A DNA stretch of 64,000 nt from JASMHC01 sp964453855 (lineage in GTDB: Bacteria; Pseudomonadota; Alphaproteobacteria; Rhodobacterales; Rhodobacteraceae): positions 1-64,000 of the forward strand of contig CAYVRN010000009.1 in assembly GCA_964453855.1 (NCBI GenBank), read 5' to 3'. How positions within the stretch are numbered: the first letter of the stretch is position 1; every line of letters begins with the position of its first letter. This document shows, in pieces, positions 17,626 through 28,539 of the stretch. The position numbers were made by a program, and so were the translations under genes. Under the pieces are notes generated by a model. It worked only from the letters and a program-made list of their open reading frames with translations, was not told the origin of the DNA and ran no database searches.

Positions 17626-18137
17626 TGCCCATGCTCTTGTCTTTTTCCGGATTGCCGGGTGTTGGCAAGTCGACCATCGCGCGGCAGTTGGCAATGGAGA
17701 CCGGAGCGCTTTGGCTGTGGGCCGATGAAATCGAGGTTGCGATGAGAGCATCCCACATGGAGATTGGCGATCTGGTAGACGGAGGATATGCAGCGGCGCA
17801 GGCAGTTGCCAAGCGCGCATTGATGCAGGGGTATGACGTGATTGGAGATTGTGTGAACCCGCTGCGGATTACACGTGATGGATGGGCGCATGTCGCCCGC
17901 AATGCTGAAGCAGAGTTTCATCAAATTTCTTTGGTTTGTAGTGATGCGACTGAACATAAAAAGCGTGTGGAAAGCAGAGTTGTCAGTCTGGACGGGTGGC
18001 AAGCGCCCACCTGGATAGAGGTGAATCAACGGAATTTTGAGCCTTTTGAAAATGAAAACGAAGTAATTCTGGATACGTGCAAACTTAGTGTGGACGAAGC
18101 CGTGTCCATCTTGAGTAAGCAGTTTGGCAGGGCGTAA
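17625..18137 (+). CDS. Small P-loop kinase-like ATPase (AAA_33 type)
   Basis: A 170-residue single-domain protein with a Walker A motif SGLPGVGKSTIARQLA near the N-terminus and the DEI/ADEIE and GDCVNPLRITRDGWAHVA segments typical of AAA_33 zeta-toxin/gluconate-kinase-like phosphotransferases. Some family members phosphorylate small molecules, others act on unknown substrates. It is translationally coupled to HMG-CoA lyase (TGATG) and followed after 12 bases by the hydratase gene, so it is transcribed with the liu operon. There is no obvious need for such a kinase in leucine breakdown. The region 17900-18120 is more AT-rich than its neighbours. Confidence 0.8.
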   Translation: MPMLLSFSGLPGVGKSTIARQLAMETGALWLWADEIEVAMRASHMEIGDLVDGGYAAAQAVAKRALMQGYDVIGDCVNPLRITRDGWAHVARNAEAEFHQISLVCSDATEHKKRVESRVVSLDGWQAPTWIEVNQRNFEPFENENEVILDTCKLSVDEAVSILSKQFGRA

Positions 18138-18149
18138 GGAGAGAGGCGC

Positions 18150-18932
18150 ATGTACGAGACAATTTCCGTTGAGGTGGATGCCAGAGGTGTTGCGACCTTG
18201 ACGATGACGCGGGTCGAAAAGCACAATGCTCTGAATGCCCAGATGATGGACGAATTGACGGATGCGGCGCTTAATCTGGGCGCGGATGCGGCTGTGCGTG
18301 TGGTCATTTTGGCGTCAGAAGGGAAAAGCTTTTGCGCGGGCGGTGATCTTGAGTGGATGCGCGCCCAGTTTGACGCAACCCCCGAGATCAAGGAACGCGA
18401 GGCCCGCCGTTTGGCGGATATGTTGTGGACGTTGAACTTTATGCCCAAGCCTTTGATCGGGCGGTTGCAGGGCAACGCCTTTGGTGGTGGAGTTGGTATG
18501 GCGAGTGTCTGCGATGTCGCTGTGGGAGTTGATCGTTTGAAAATGGGTTTGACCGAAACGCGGCTTGGTTTGATTCCTGCCACGATTGGCCCATATGTGC
18601 TGGCGCGCATGGGCGAGGCCATGGCTAGGCGGGTATTTATGTCGGCGCGTCTGTTTGATGCAACTGAAGCTGTCACTTTGGGACTTTTGGCCAAATGCGT
18701 TCCGGCTGATGATCTTGATGCTGCCGTAGAAGCCGAGGTTGCCCCCTATTTGAACTGCGCGCCCGGGGCTGTAGCCGAAGGAAAAGCGCTGGCTCAGTCT
18801 CTTGGGGGGACGGTCACACGCGAAGCTGTTGCTGCTTCGGTTGCGGCTTTGGCGCGTCGTTGGGAAAGCCCTGAGTCGGCCGAAGGGATAGGGGCGTTTT
18901 TCGAAAAAAGAAAAGCGGCGTGGATGATCTGA
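18150..18932 (+). CDS. Enoyl-CoA hydratase family, probable methylglutaconyl-CoA hydratase
   Basis: A 260-residue crotonase-fold protein. The oxyanion-hole segments are FCAGGDLEWM and GRLQGNAFGGGVGMASVCDVA; ETRLGLIPATIGPYVLAR is typical of methylglutaconyl-CoA hydratases (liuC), which convert 3-methylglutaconyl-CoA to HMG-CoA. The operon supplies every other enzyme from isovaleryl-CoA to acetoacetate, so this assignment fills the only gap. GGAGAG precedes the ATG. It is the last gene of the operon, and its stop codon directly abuts the stop of the convergent histidine kinase with no bases between. Confidence 0.92.
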   Translation: MYETISVEVDARGVATLTMTRVEKHNALNAQMMDELTDAALNLGADAAVRVVILASEGKSFCAGGDLEWMRAQFDATPEIKEREARRLADMLWTLNFMPKPLIGRLQGNAFGGGVGMASVCDVAVGVDRLKMGLTETRLGLIPATIGPYVLARMGEAMARRVFMSARLFDATEAVTLGLLAKCVPADDLDAAVEAEVAPYLNCAPGAVAEGKALAQSLGGTVTREAVAASVAALARRWESPESAEGIGAFFEKRKAAWMI

Positions 18933-21925
<2,993 letters not shown>

Positions 21926-22276
21926 CTTAGCGACACGGGTAGATTTGACAATCGTTTCGAATCCTTAACGCCACTGGCGCGCGGTTCTTTAGATACAGGT
22001 ATTCAAGCCAGAAGTTATGCCGTCCACAATTTGTTGAGTCGTGTACCGTTGCGGCGGAAACCGAAAACCACATGAAAATCTCGAGAATTTCGCACTAAAT
22101 AAAAAAAAATACCAAGCGCTGTTTTCGAACTGACGAGCTTGCCTTTGCCGCATTGCAGCAAAGTTCTTGTGAAACTTGACGATTTCGCCGTAATCCAACA
22201 ACAATTTCAATAATGTGAATGTGTTTTCGGTCAGTTGACCACACCTCTGAGCAGGGCTAAACCCCCCGTGAAGTAT
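21926..22276. other. Divergent intergenic region before the nuo operon
   Basis: About 350 bases between the histidine kinase and nuoA hold no convincing gene. The stretch is AT-rich, including an A9 run near 22106, and should contain the divergent promoters of the kinase and of the nuo operon. I see a possible -35 element TTGACG near 22178 but no well-spaced -10 partner, so no promoter is called. Confidence 0.5.
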
Positions 22277-22301
22277 TACGTATCGCAGGATGCGTTGCGT
22301 A
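22277..22301. promoter_or_regulatory. Imperfect inverted repeat upstream of nuoA
   Basis: Two 11-base arms (22277-22287 and 22291-22301) match at 9 of 11 positions around a GGA centre, beginning TACG and ending CGTA. The element ends 18 bases before the nuoA start and just upstream of its AAGGAG. It could be a repressor site or a 5' leader hairpin affecting nuo translation. Confidence 0.35.
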
Positions 22302-22319
22302 TCTGAAAAGGAGCCGCCC

Positions 22320-22685
22320 GTGGAAGACATGCTACGAGAATACCTGCCCATTCTCATCTTTCTGGCGGTAGCAATCGGCATCGGACTTGTTCTGATCCTT
22401 GCTGCCATTGTTATTGCAGTCCGTAATCCCGACCCCGAGAAAGTGTCTGCCTATGAATGCGGATTTAACGCATTCGACGACGCTCGAATGAAATTCGACG
22501 TCCGTTTCTACCTTGTGTCGATTCTGTTCATCATCTTCGATCTTGAAATCGCAATGCTGTTCCCGTGGGCGGTCGCCTTTAAGGATCTAAGTATGGTCGC
22601 GTTCTGGTCAATGATGGTTTTCCTAGGGGTTCTGACCATCGGCTTTGCCTATGAATGGAAGAAAGGGGCGTTGGAATGGGAGTGA
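22320..22685 (+). CDS. nuoA: NADH-quinone oxidoreductase subunit A
   Basis: The 121-residue NuoA, a three-helix membrane subunit at the junction of the two arms of complex I, near the quinone cavity. YECGFNAFDDARMKFDVRFY contains the conserved loop between helices 1 and 2, including the redox-state-sensitive cysteine. Helices 2 and 3 follow (VSILFIIFDLEIAMLFPW; WSMMVFLGVLTIGFAYEW). Translation starts at GTG 22320 with AAGGAG 7 bases upstream, giving the family's length; the open frame to 22290 is not used. First gene of a 17-kb operon; nuoB starts within its 3' end. Confidence 0.97.
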   Translation: MEDMLREYLPILIFLAVAIGIGLVLILAAIVIAVRNPDPEKVSAYECGFNAFDDARMKFDVRFYLVSILFIIFDLEIAMLFPWAVAFKDLSMVAFWSMMVFLGVLTIGFAYEWKKGALEWE

Positions 22686-23209
22686 TGACCGGAGCCAACA
22701 CCGCGGGCGCGGACAAAGAAGTCGCAACTCAGGCGCTGAACCGTGAGTTGCAGGACAAAGGCTTTCTGCTGACCACCACCGAAGACCTGATCAACTGGGC
22801 GCGTACCGGATCGTTGCACTGGATGACCTTTGGTCTGGCGTGCTGCGCCGTTGAAATGATGCATGCGTCGATGCCGCGCTATGACCTTGACCGTTTCGGT
22901 GTTGCACCACGCGCGTCACCGCGTCAGTCGGATGTAATGATTGTTGCGGGAACGCTTACCAACAAAATGGCACCTGCACTCCGCAAGGTTTACGACCAGA
23001 TGCCCGAGCCACGTTACGTGATCTCGATGGGCAGCTGCGCAAACGGCGGTGGCTACTACCACTACAGCTATTCTGTTGTGCGCGGGTGCGACCGAGTGGT
23101 TCCGGTCGATATTTACGTCCCGGGATGCCCTCCGACAGCGGAAGCACTGGTTTATGGCGTTATGCAGTTGCAGCGCAAAATCCGCCGGACCGGCACATTG
23201 GTGAGGTAA
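22676..23209 (+). CDS. nuoB: NADH-quinone oxidoreductase subunit B
   Basis: A 177-residue peripheral-arm subunit of complex I that carries the terminal 4Fe-4S cluster N2, the electron donor to quinone. The four ligands are visible: Cys56 and Cys57 in GLACCAVEMM, Cys121 in SMGSCANGGG and Cys151 in VPGCPPTAE. The adjacent-cysteine pair is diagnostic. The ATG at 22676 is preferred (AAGGGG upstream) although an ATG at 22685 overlapping the nuoA stop is possible. It overlaps nuoA by 10 bases and lies 3 bases before nuoC. Confidence 0.97.
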   Translation: MGVMTGANTAGADKEVATQALNRELQDKGFLLTTTEDLINWARTGSLHWMTFGLACCAVEMMHASMPRYDLDRFGVAPRASPRQSDVMIVAGTLTNKMAPALRKVYDQMPEPRYVISMGSCANGGGYYHYSYSVVRGCDRVVPVDIYVPGCPPTAEALVYGVMQLQRKIRRTGTLVR

Positions 23210-23212
23210 GCG

Positions 23213-23821
23213 ATGAGTGAAGCACTGAAAGAATTGGGCGCATTGCTTGAGCTGAAACGCGCTGACTGTGTTTTGGGCTGGGATGTATCGTTTGACGAGT
23301 TGAACGTTGATGTGGCTCCGTCGAATATCACAGGTTTTGTCGAGTTCTTGAAATCCGACATGGCGTGCAGGTTCACATCGCTGGTCGATATCACTGCCGT
23401 AGATTATCCCGAACGCGCGAAGCGTTTCGACGTAGTTTATCACTTTCTGTCGATGCATCAGAACCAGCGCATTCGTCTGCGCGTGTCTGTGCGCGAAGAA
23501 GAAATGGTGCCGTCGATTGTGGATATTCACCCCTCGGCCAACTGGTTTGAGCGTGAAGTGTTCGATATGTTCGGGATCATCTTCTCGGGCCATCCGGACT
23601 TGCGCCGTATTCTGACCGACTATGGCTTCCGTGGCTTCCCGCTGCGCAAGGATTTCCCGACAACCGGCTATACCGAAGTGCGCTATGATGAAGCTGAAAA
23701 ACGGATCGTTTACGAACCCGTCAGCTTGGTTCAGGAATACCGCCAGTTCGATTTTATGAGCCCGTGGGAAGGGGCCAACTACATCCTTCCGGGTGACGAA
23801 AAAGGTGACGCGAAAGCATGA
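23213..23821 (+). CDS. nuoC: NADH-quinone oxidoreductase subunit C
   Basis: A 202-residue hydrophilic complex I subunit (30-kDa type). It contains the signature ANWFEREVFDMFGIIFSGHPDLRRILTDYGF and the end LRKDFPTTGY, matching the conserved NuoC/NDUFS3 motif. It stabilises the NuoB/NuoD quinone module and binds no cofactor. It is a stand-alone NuoC, not the fused NuoCD of enteric bacteria. Its stop overlaps the start of an inserted sulfotransferase gene (ATGA), so that gene is translationally coupled between nuoC and nuoD. Confidence 0.96.
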   Translation: MSEALKELGALLELKRADCVLGWDVSFDELNVDVAPSNITGFVEFLKSDMACRFTSLVDITAVDYPERAKRFDVVYHFLSMHQNQRIRLRVSVREEEMVPSIVDIHPSANWFEREVFDMFGIIFSGHPDLRRILTDYGFRGFPLRKDFPTTGYTEVRYDEAEKRIVYEPVSLVQEYRQFDFMSPWEGANYILPGDEKGDAKA

Positions 23822-24678
23822 ACCAGTTCGGGGGCATAATGCTGTTCGGTCTTGGCGCTCCTAAAGCCGGGACAAGCTGGCTGCACGGCTATCTGGCCGA
23901 GCATCCCGAGGTATTTGTGCCGCCGATTAAAGAGATGCACTTCTTCAACAGTGTTGATGGAGATGTGGCCGGTCGCCTGAAAAAATTGAACGCAAAACGG
24001 TCGCGCGTTGCGCAGCGCCTTGAGCGTCAGGGCGGTCCCGAGACCGACCTAGCTGACTTGGACGCAATCCATGCGTTAACGCAGGACGGCACAGATGCGG
24101 CGTATCTTGATTTTATGACCAGCCGCGCCGGCACTTGTAAGGTGATGGCAGATATTACTCCGGCTTATGGGCTTCTAAGTGTAGAGCGACTGCTGGCTAT
24201 GCAATCGATGGCCAACAGCCGGTTCATTTACCTTATGCGCGATCCTGTGGCGCGTATCTGGAGCAACATCCGCATGAATGCGGTGCGTAAATTGCGCAAA
24301 ACCGGCGGAAACAATATCGCCCGCGTTTGCAAAACAATGTTGGACAATGCGCTTGCAGGTAAAATGCATGCCTTGCAAGCCCGCGCTGATTATGCGTCTG
24401 TGCTTGGAAAATTGGCCCAACTTGATCCGAAAAAGGTGTTTGTCGCCTTTTACGAAGACTTGTTCACCAACGAAACCGTGACCCGTATTTGCGACTTTCT
24501 GGAAATCGCCGTGATGCCTGCCGACTTTGGTACCCGCATCAACGAAGGGAAAACTGTTGCGTTGGCCGATGCCGACCGCGCCCGTGCGGCGGCCTATCTG
24601 AAACCCCAATATGCGGCCGCCGAGGCCTATATGGGACGGCTTCCCGCGTCGTGGAAGCAAACTGTAGGAGTGGCTTGA
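23818..24678 (+). CDS. Sulfotransferase family protein inserted in the nuo operon
   Basis: A 286-residue PAPS-dependent sulfotransferase-like protein. It has the 5'-phosphosulfate loop GAPKAGTSWLHGYLAEHPE, KEMHFF, and the 3'-phosphate-binding RDPVARIWSNIRMN. Similar proteins sulfate carbohydrates or other small molecules; the acceptor here is unknown. The start overlaps the nuoC stop by 4 bases, and nuoD starts 1 base after its stop, so it is fully embedded in the nuo transcript and probably translationally coupled. Base composition is close to its neighbours. No link between sulfation and complex I is established. Cytoplasmic, with no signal peptide. Confidence 0.88.
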   Translation: MNQFGGIMLFGLGAPKAGTSWLHGYLAEHPEVFVPPIKEMHFFNSVDGDVAGRLKKLNAKRSRVAQRLERQGGPETDLADLDAIHALTQDGTDAAYLDFMTSRAGTCKVMADITPAYGLLSVERLLAMQSMANSRFIYLMRDPVARIWSNIRMNAVRKLRKTGGNNIARVCKTMLDNALAGKMHALQARADYASVLGKLAQLDPKKVFVAFYEDLFTNETVTRICDFLEIAVMPADFGTRINEGKTVALADADRARAAAYLKPQYAAAEAYMGRLPASWKQTVGVA

Positions 24679-24679
24679 G

Positions 24680-25903
24680 ATGATGGATGGCTCCAAGGGA
24701 TTTGAGGACGCCCAGACCGGCGAACAGCAGATCCGTAACTTCAACATCAACTTCGGGCCTCAGCACCCGGCAGCGCACGGCGTGTTACGCCTTGTGCTTG
24801 AGCTCGACGGTGAAATTGTCGAGCGCTGCGATCCGCATATCGGCCTGCTGCACCGTGGCACCGAGAAGTTGATGGAAAGCCGCACTTATCTGCAGAACTT
24901 GCCGTACTTCGACCGCCTTGATTACGTTGCTCCGATGAACCAGGAACATGCCTGGTGCTTGGCCATCGAAAAGCTGACCGGTGTTGAAGTGCCGCGCCGT
25001 GGCTCGCTTATCCGCGTTTTGTATAGCGAAATTGGACGCGTTCTGAACCACCTTCTGAACGTCACCACGCAGGCGATGGATGTGGGGGCGCTGACACCTC
25101 CGCTTTGGGGCTTTGCCGAGCGTGAGAAGCTGATGGACTTTTACGAACGCGCTTGTGGCGCCCGTTTGCACGCCAACTATTTCCGTCCAGGTGGGGTGCA
25201 TCAGGACCTGACCCCCGAGCTTTTGAATGACATCGAGCAATGGGCCAAGGAATTCCCTGAAAAACTGGATGACATTGACGGGTTGCTGACCGAGAACCGC
25301 ATTTTCAAACAGCGCAATGTTGATATTGGCACCATCGATGAACAGACCGTGCTGGACTATGGTTTCTCGGGTGTAATGGCGCGTTCGGTCGGTATGGCGT
25401 GGGATTTGCGTCGCGCGCAGCCCTATGAATGCTATGACGAGTTCGAGTTCCAGATTCCCGTTGGAAAAAACGGCGACTGCTACGACCGTTACCTGATGCG
25501 CATGGAAGAGATGCGTCAATCGACCAGCATCATCCTGCAAGCCATTGAAAAACTTCGCGCACCTGAAGGACAGGGCGATGTGCTGGCGCGTGGTAAGCTG
25601 ACCCCGCCGAAGCGTGGCGAGATGAAGACCTCGATGGAGGCACTTATCCACCATTTCAAACTATACACCGAAGGCTTTCACGTCCCCGCGGGCGAAGTTT
25701 ATGCTGCTGTTGAAGCCCCCAAGGGCGAATTCGGCGTCTATCTGAAAGCCGACGGCACCAACAAACCCTATCGTTCGAAAATTCGTGCGCCGGGCTATCT
25801 GCACCTTCAGGCGATGGATCACATTGCTACTGGGCATCAGTTGGCAGACGTGGCCGCAATTATCGGAACCATGGACGTCGTATTTGGGGAGATTGACCGC
25901 TAA
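24680..25903 (+). CDS. nuoD: NADH-quinone oxidoreductase subunit D
   Basis: A 407-residue 49-kDa-type subunit that forms the quinone-binding site together with NuoB. It is homologous to the large subunit of [NiFe] hydrogenases but lacks the metal cysteines. NINFGPQHPAAHGVLRLVLEL, HIGLLHRGTEKLMESRTY, YVAPMNQEHAWCLAIEKL and the C-terminal DVVFGEIDR are characteristic; the histidines of GPQHPAAHG line the quinone channel. The ATG at 24680 has AGGAG 9 bases upstream. Its final bases overlap the nuoE start. Confidence 0.97.
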   Translation: MMDGSKGFEDAQTGEQQIRNFNINFGPQHPAAHGVLRLVLELDGEIVERCDPHIGLLHRGTEKLMESRTYLQNLPYFDRLDYVAPMNQEHAWCLAIEKLTGVEVPRRGSLIRVLYSEIGRVLNHLLNVTTQAMDVGALTPPLWGFAEREKLMDFYERACGARLHANYFRPGGVHQDLTPELLNDIEQWAKEFPEKLDDIDGLLTENRIFKQRNVDIGTIDEQTVLDYGFSGVMARSVGMAWDLRRAQPYECYDEFEFQIPVGKNGDCYDRYLMRMEEMRQSTSIILQAIEKLRAPEGQGDVLARGKLTPPKRGEMKTSMEALIHHFKLYTEGFHVPAGEVYAAVEAPKGEFGVYLKADGTNKPYRSKIRAPGYLHLQAMDHIATGHQLADVAAIIGTMDVVFGEIDR

Positions 25904-26886
25904 TGCTCCGCCGTCTTCATCACGAACAGCCTGAGAGCTTTGCTTTCACTGCAGCTAATCAGGCTTGGGCCGAAGCCCAGATGACGAAATACCCCGAGGG
26001 CCGTCAGGCTTCGGCTGTGATCCCGCTTTTGTGGCGCGCACAGGAACAAGAGGGTTGGCTAACCCGCCCTGCGATTGAAGCAATCGCCGATATGCTGGGC
26101 ATGGCCTATATCCGTGTGCTGGAAGTGGCCTCGTTCTACTTCATGTTCCAGCTTCAGCCGACAGGCTCCATCGCTCACGTCCAGATTTGCGGCACCTTGT
26201 CGTGCATGATCTGTGGTGCCGAGGACCTGATCAAAGTCTGTCAGGACAAGATCAACGCCAAGCCGCACGAATTGTCGGCAGACGGCAAGTTTACTTGGGA
26301 AGAGGTCGAGTGCCTTGGCTCATGCTCGAACGCGCCGATGGTACAGATCGGTAAAGATTACTACGAAGACCTGACAGCCGAGCGTTTCGCCGAGATCCTT
26401 GACGAGCTGGCTGCAGGTCAGGTGCCTGTTCCGGGTCCTCAGAATGGCCGCTATGCAGCCGAGCCTCTGAGTGGTTTGACAAGCCTTCTGGATCACGAAG
26501 CCGGTAAGGCGCAATACAACGCGTCAGCGCAGTTGGCGACCGATATTGGCGACACTGTGAAGCGGATCGACGGCACCGAGGTTCCCCTGACTGCCCCTTG
26601 GCAGGGTGGCGCGGCTTCAAGTGCAAAGGTTCCTGCTGAAGCTAAGCGTCCCAAGTCGGCGGTTCAGCAGGAAAAGGCCGCCAAGGCTGACGATTTCACT
26701 CAGCTCAAAGGCGTGGGCCCGAAAGCCGCGGACGCCATCGTTGCTGCGGGTATTACCACCTTTGCGCAAATCGCCGGTTGGAGCGATGAAGACGTAGTTT
26801 GGGCCGATGAAAATATCAAAGGCGCCAAAGGCAAAGCTAGCCGCGACGACTGGCGCGCTCAGGCCAAAGCGCTGTTGGAGGGTTAA
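25903..26886 (+). CDS. nuoE: NADH-quinone oxidoreductase subunit E with C-terminal HhH extension
   Basis: The 24-kDa-type subunit of the NADH module, binding the 2Fe-2S cluster N1a through Cys96, Cys101, Cys137 and Cys141. At 327 residues it is much longer than the usual 160-240. After the core (to about residue 165) comes a linker rich in Ala/Lys/Pro, then a helix-hairpin-helix-like domain at about 263-326 (TQLKGVGPKAADAIVAAGIT, then WSDEDVVWADENI) resembling the DUF4332/flap-endonuclease-like HhH fold. This extension is known from Rhodobacteraceae NuoE; its role is not known. ATG overlaps the nuoD stop. Confidence 0.95.
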   Translation: MLRRLHHEQPESFAFTAANQAWAEAQMTKYPEGRQASAVIPLLWRAQEQEGWLTRPAIEAIADMLGMAYIRVLEVASFYFMFQLQPTGSIAHVQICGTLSCMICGAEDLIKVCQDKINAKPHELSADGKFTWEEVECLGSCSNAPMVQIGKDYYEDLTAERFAEILDELAAGQVPVPGPQNGRYAAEPLSGLTSLLDHEAGKAQYNASAQLATDIGDTVKRIDGTEVPLTAPWQGGAASSAKVPAEAKRPKSAVQQEKAAKADDFTQLKGVGPKAADAIVAAGITTFAQIAGWSDEDVVWADENIKGAKGKASRDDWRAQAKALLEG

Positions 26887-26892
26887 GAGCTT

Positions 26893-27117
26893 ATGAACTC
26901 TGAGATGGATCAGGCACTGACCAAGCAGGGACGCATCGCAGGTGCGACCATTGCTGCTGGCGGCGTTCTGGCGATCTTGGCACCATGGCTGACCGATATT
27001 TTGGGTCTGCCAATCCGTTTCGAAATGCTCTTCTACCTCATTTCTATCGCCGCGTTCATTTGGGCGCTGGTGGTGACGTTACAAATTCGGCGGAAACGCC
27101 AGGAAAACCAAAGGTGA
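26893..27117 (+). CDS. Small two-helix membrane protein, DUF5337-like
   Basis: A 74-residue protein with two predicted membrane helices (about 17-35 and 43-63) and a basic C-terminal tail (RRKRQENQR). It matches the short DUF5337 type of protein that I recall between nuoE and nuoF in Rhodobacteraceae. It sits 6 bases after nuoE and 7 before nuoF, so it is co-transcribed. Possible roles are complex I assembly or membrane anchoring, but no function is established. Start ATG at 26893 follows GAGGGTTAAGAGC, giving a moderate ribosome-binding site. Confidence 0.8.
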   Translation: MNSEMDQALTKQGRIAGATIAAGGVLAILAPWLTDILGLPIRFEMLFYLISIAAFIWALVVTLQIRRKRQENQR

Positions 27118-27124
27118 TCTTGCC

Positions 27125-28408
27125 ATGCTGAAGGATCAGGACCGGATCTTTACCAACATCTACGGGATGCATGACCGCACCCTTGCGGGCGCGCGTGCGC
27201 GCGGCCATTGGGACGGCACGGCCGATATCATCAAAAAGGGTCGTGACTGGATCATCGACCAAATGAAAGCCAGTGGTTTGCGTGGCCGCGGCGGTGCGGG
27301 CTTCCCGACTGGTTTGAAATGGTCTTTCATGCCTAAGGAAAGCGACGGCCGTCCGGCTTATCTGGTGGTGAATGCCGACGAGTCCGAGCCAGGGACCTGT
27401 AAAGACCGCGAAATCATGCGCCACGATCCGCATACGCTGATCGAAGGCTGCCTGATTGCGTCTTTCGCGATGAACGCGCATGCCTGCTATATCTACATCC
27501 GCGGAGAATACATCCGCGAGCGTGAAGCGCTTCAGGCGGCAATTGACGAAGCCTATGACGCGGGTCTGCTGGGTAAGAATGCGGCTAAGTCCGGTTGGGA
27601 TTTTGATCTCTATCTGCACCACGGGGCTGGCGCTTATATTTGCGGCGAAGAAACTGCTCTTCTGGAAAGCCTTGAGGGCAAAAAGGGTATGCCCCGGATG
27701 AAGCCTCCGTTCCCTGCTGGGGCGGGTCTGTATGGCTGTCCGACCACCGTGAACAACGTTGAATCCATCGCTGTTGCGCCGACCATTCTGCGCCGTGGCC
27801 CCGAATGGTTCGCGGGCTTTGGCCGACCCAACAATGCAGGTACCAAGCTGTTTGCGATCTCAGGCCACGTAAACAACCCTTGTGTTGTCGAAGAAGAAAT
27901 GTCGATCAGCTTTGAAGAACTGATCGAAAAGCACTGCGGCGGCATTCGTGGCGGCTGGGATAACCTGCTTGCCGTGATCCCCGGTGGATCTTCGGTTCCT
28001 TGTGTGCGCGGCGAGAACATGCGCGATGCGATCATGGATTTCGACTATCTGCGCGGCGAATTGGGCTCGGGTCTTGGAACCGCTGCCGTGATCGTCATGG
28101 ACAAATCGACCGACATCATCAAAGCGATCTGGCGTTTGTCGAAGTTCTACAAGCACGAAAGCTGTGGTCAGTGTACGCCTTGCCGCGAAGGCACTGGCTG
28201 GATGATGCGCGTGATGGATCGTCTGGTGAAAGGCGAGGCATCAGTCGAAGAGATCGATATGCTTTGGGACGTCACCAAGCAGGTCGAAGGCCACACCATC
28301 TGCGCCCTTGGCGACGCGGCAGCTTGGCCTATTCAGGGTCTGATCAAGAACTTCCGTCCCGAGATTGAAGACCGCATTCGCGGCAAACAAGCGGTGGCGG
28401 CCGAGTGA
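27125..28408 (+). CDS. nuoF: NADH-quinone oxidoreductase subunit F
   Basis: The 427-residue NADH-binding 51-kDa subunit. It has the glycine-rich GLRGRGGAGFPTGLKWSF for NADH, YLVVNADESEPGTCKDRE for FMN, GAGAYICGEETALLESLEG, and the 4Fe-4S N3 ligands Cys347, Cys350, Cys353 (SCGQCTPC) and Cys393 (HTICALGD). It is the entry point of electrons from NADH into the chain. An ATG with nearby AAGGTGATC precedes. It directly follows the DUF5337-like gene and is followed by a 131-base gap before the next coding start. Confidence 0.97.
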   Translation: MLKDQDRIFTNIYGMHDRTLAGARARGHWDGTADIIKKGRDWIIDQMKASGLRGRGGAGFPTGLKWSFMPKESDGRPAYLVVNADESEPGTCKDREIMRHDPHTLIEGCLIASFAMNAHACYIYIRGEYIREREALQAAIDEAYDAGLLGKNAAKSGWDFDLYLHHGAGAYICGEETALLESLEGKKGMPRMKPPFPAGAGLYGCPTTVNNVESIAVAPTILRRGPEWFAGFGRPNNAGTKLFAISGHVNNPCVVEEEMSISFEELIEKHCGGIRGGWDNLLAVIPGGSSVPCVRGENMRDAIMDFDYLRGELGSGLGTAAVIVMDKSTDIIKAIWRLSKFYKHESCGQCTPCREGTGWMMRVMDRLVKGEASVEEIDMLWDVTKQVEGHTICALGDAAAWPIQGLIKNFRPEIEDRIRGKQAVAAE

Positions 28409-28539
28409 GCAACCTTGCGCTCATATCAGGCGTTTCAGCCCCGCGTTATTGCATATCGGCTGAAGGCACCCCGATGTCCGTTGGGAAAGGGAGCAGTGTG
28501 TCTGCTCTCTGTACCCTTATGGACAAAGGAGTTTCGGGT

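Noticed and set aside
16642..17820. A 392-codon open frame antisense to the HMG-CoA lyase gene
   Set aside because: The plus-strand lyase is unmistakable; the frame spans several genes and a repeat element.
24785..25654. A 289-codon open frame on the minus strand
   Set aside because: It is antisense to nuoD, low in hydrophobic patterning and without homology that I can recognise.
28405..28539. A longer DUF5333-like protein starting at 28405
   Set aside because: The added 45 residues have no ribosome-binding site and would place the signal peptide in the middle of the protein.
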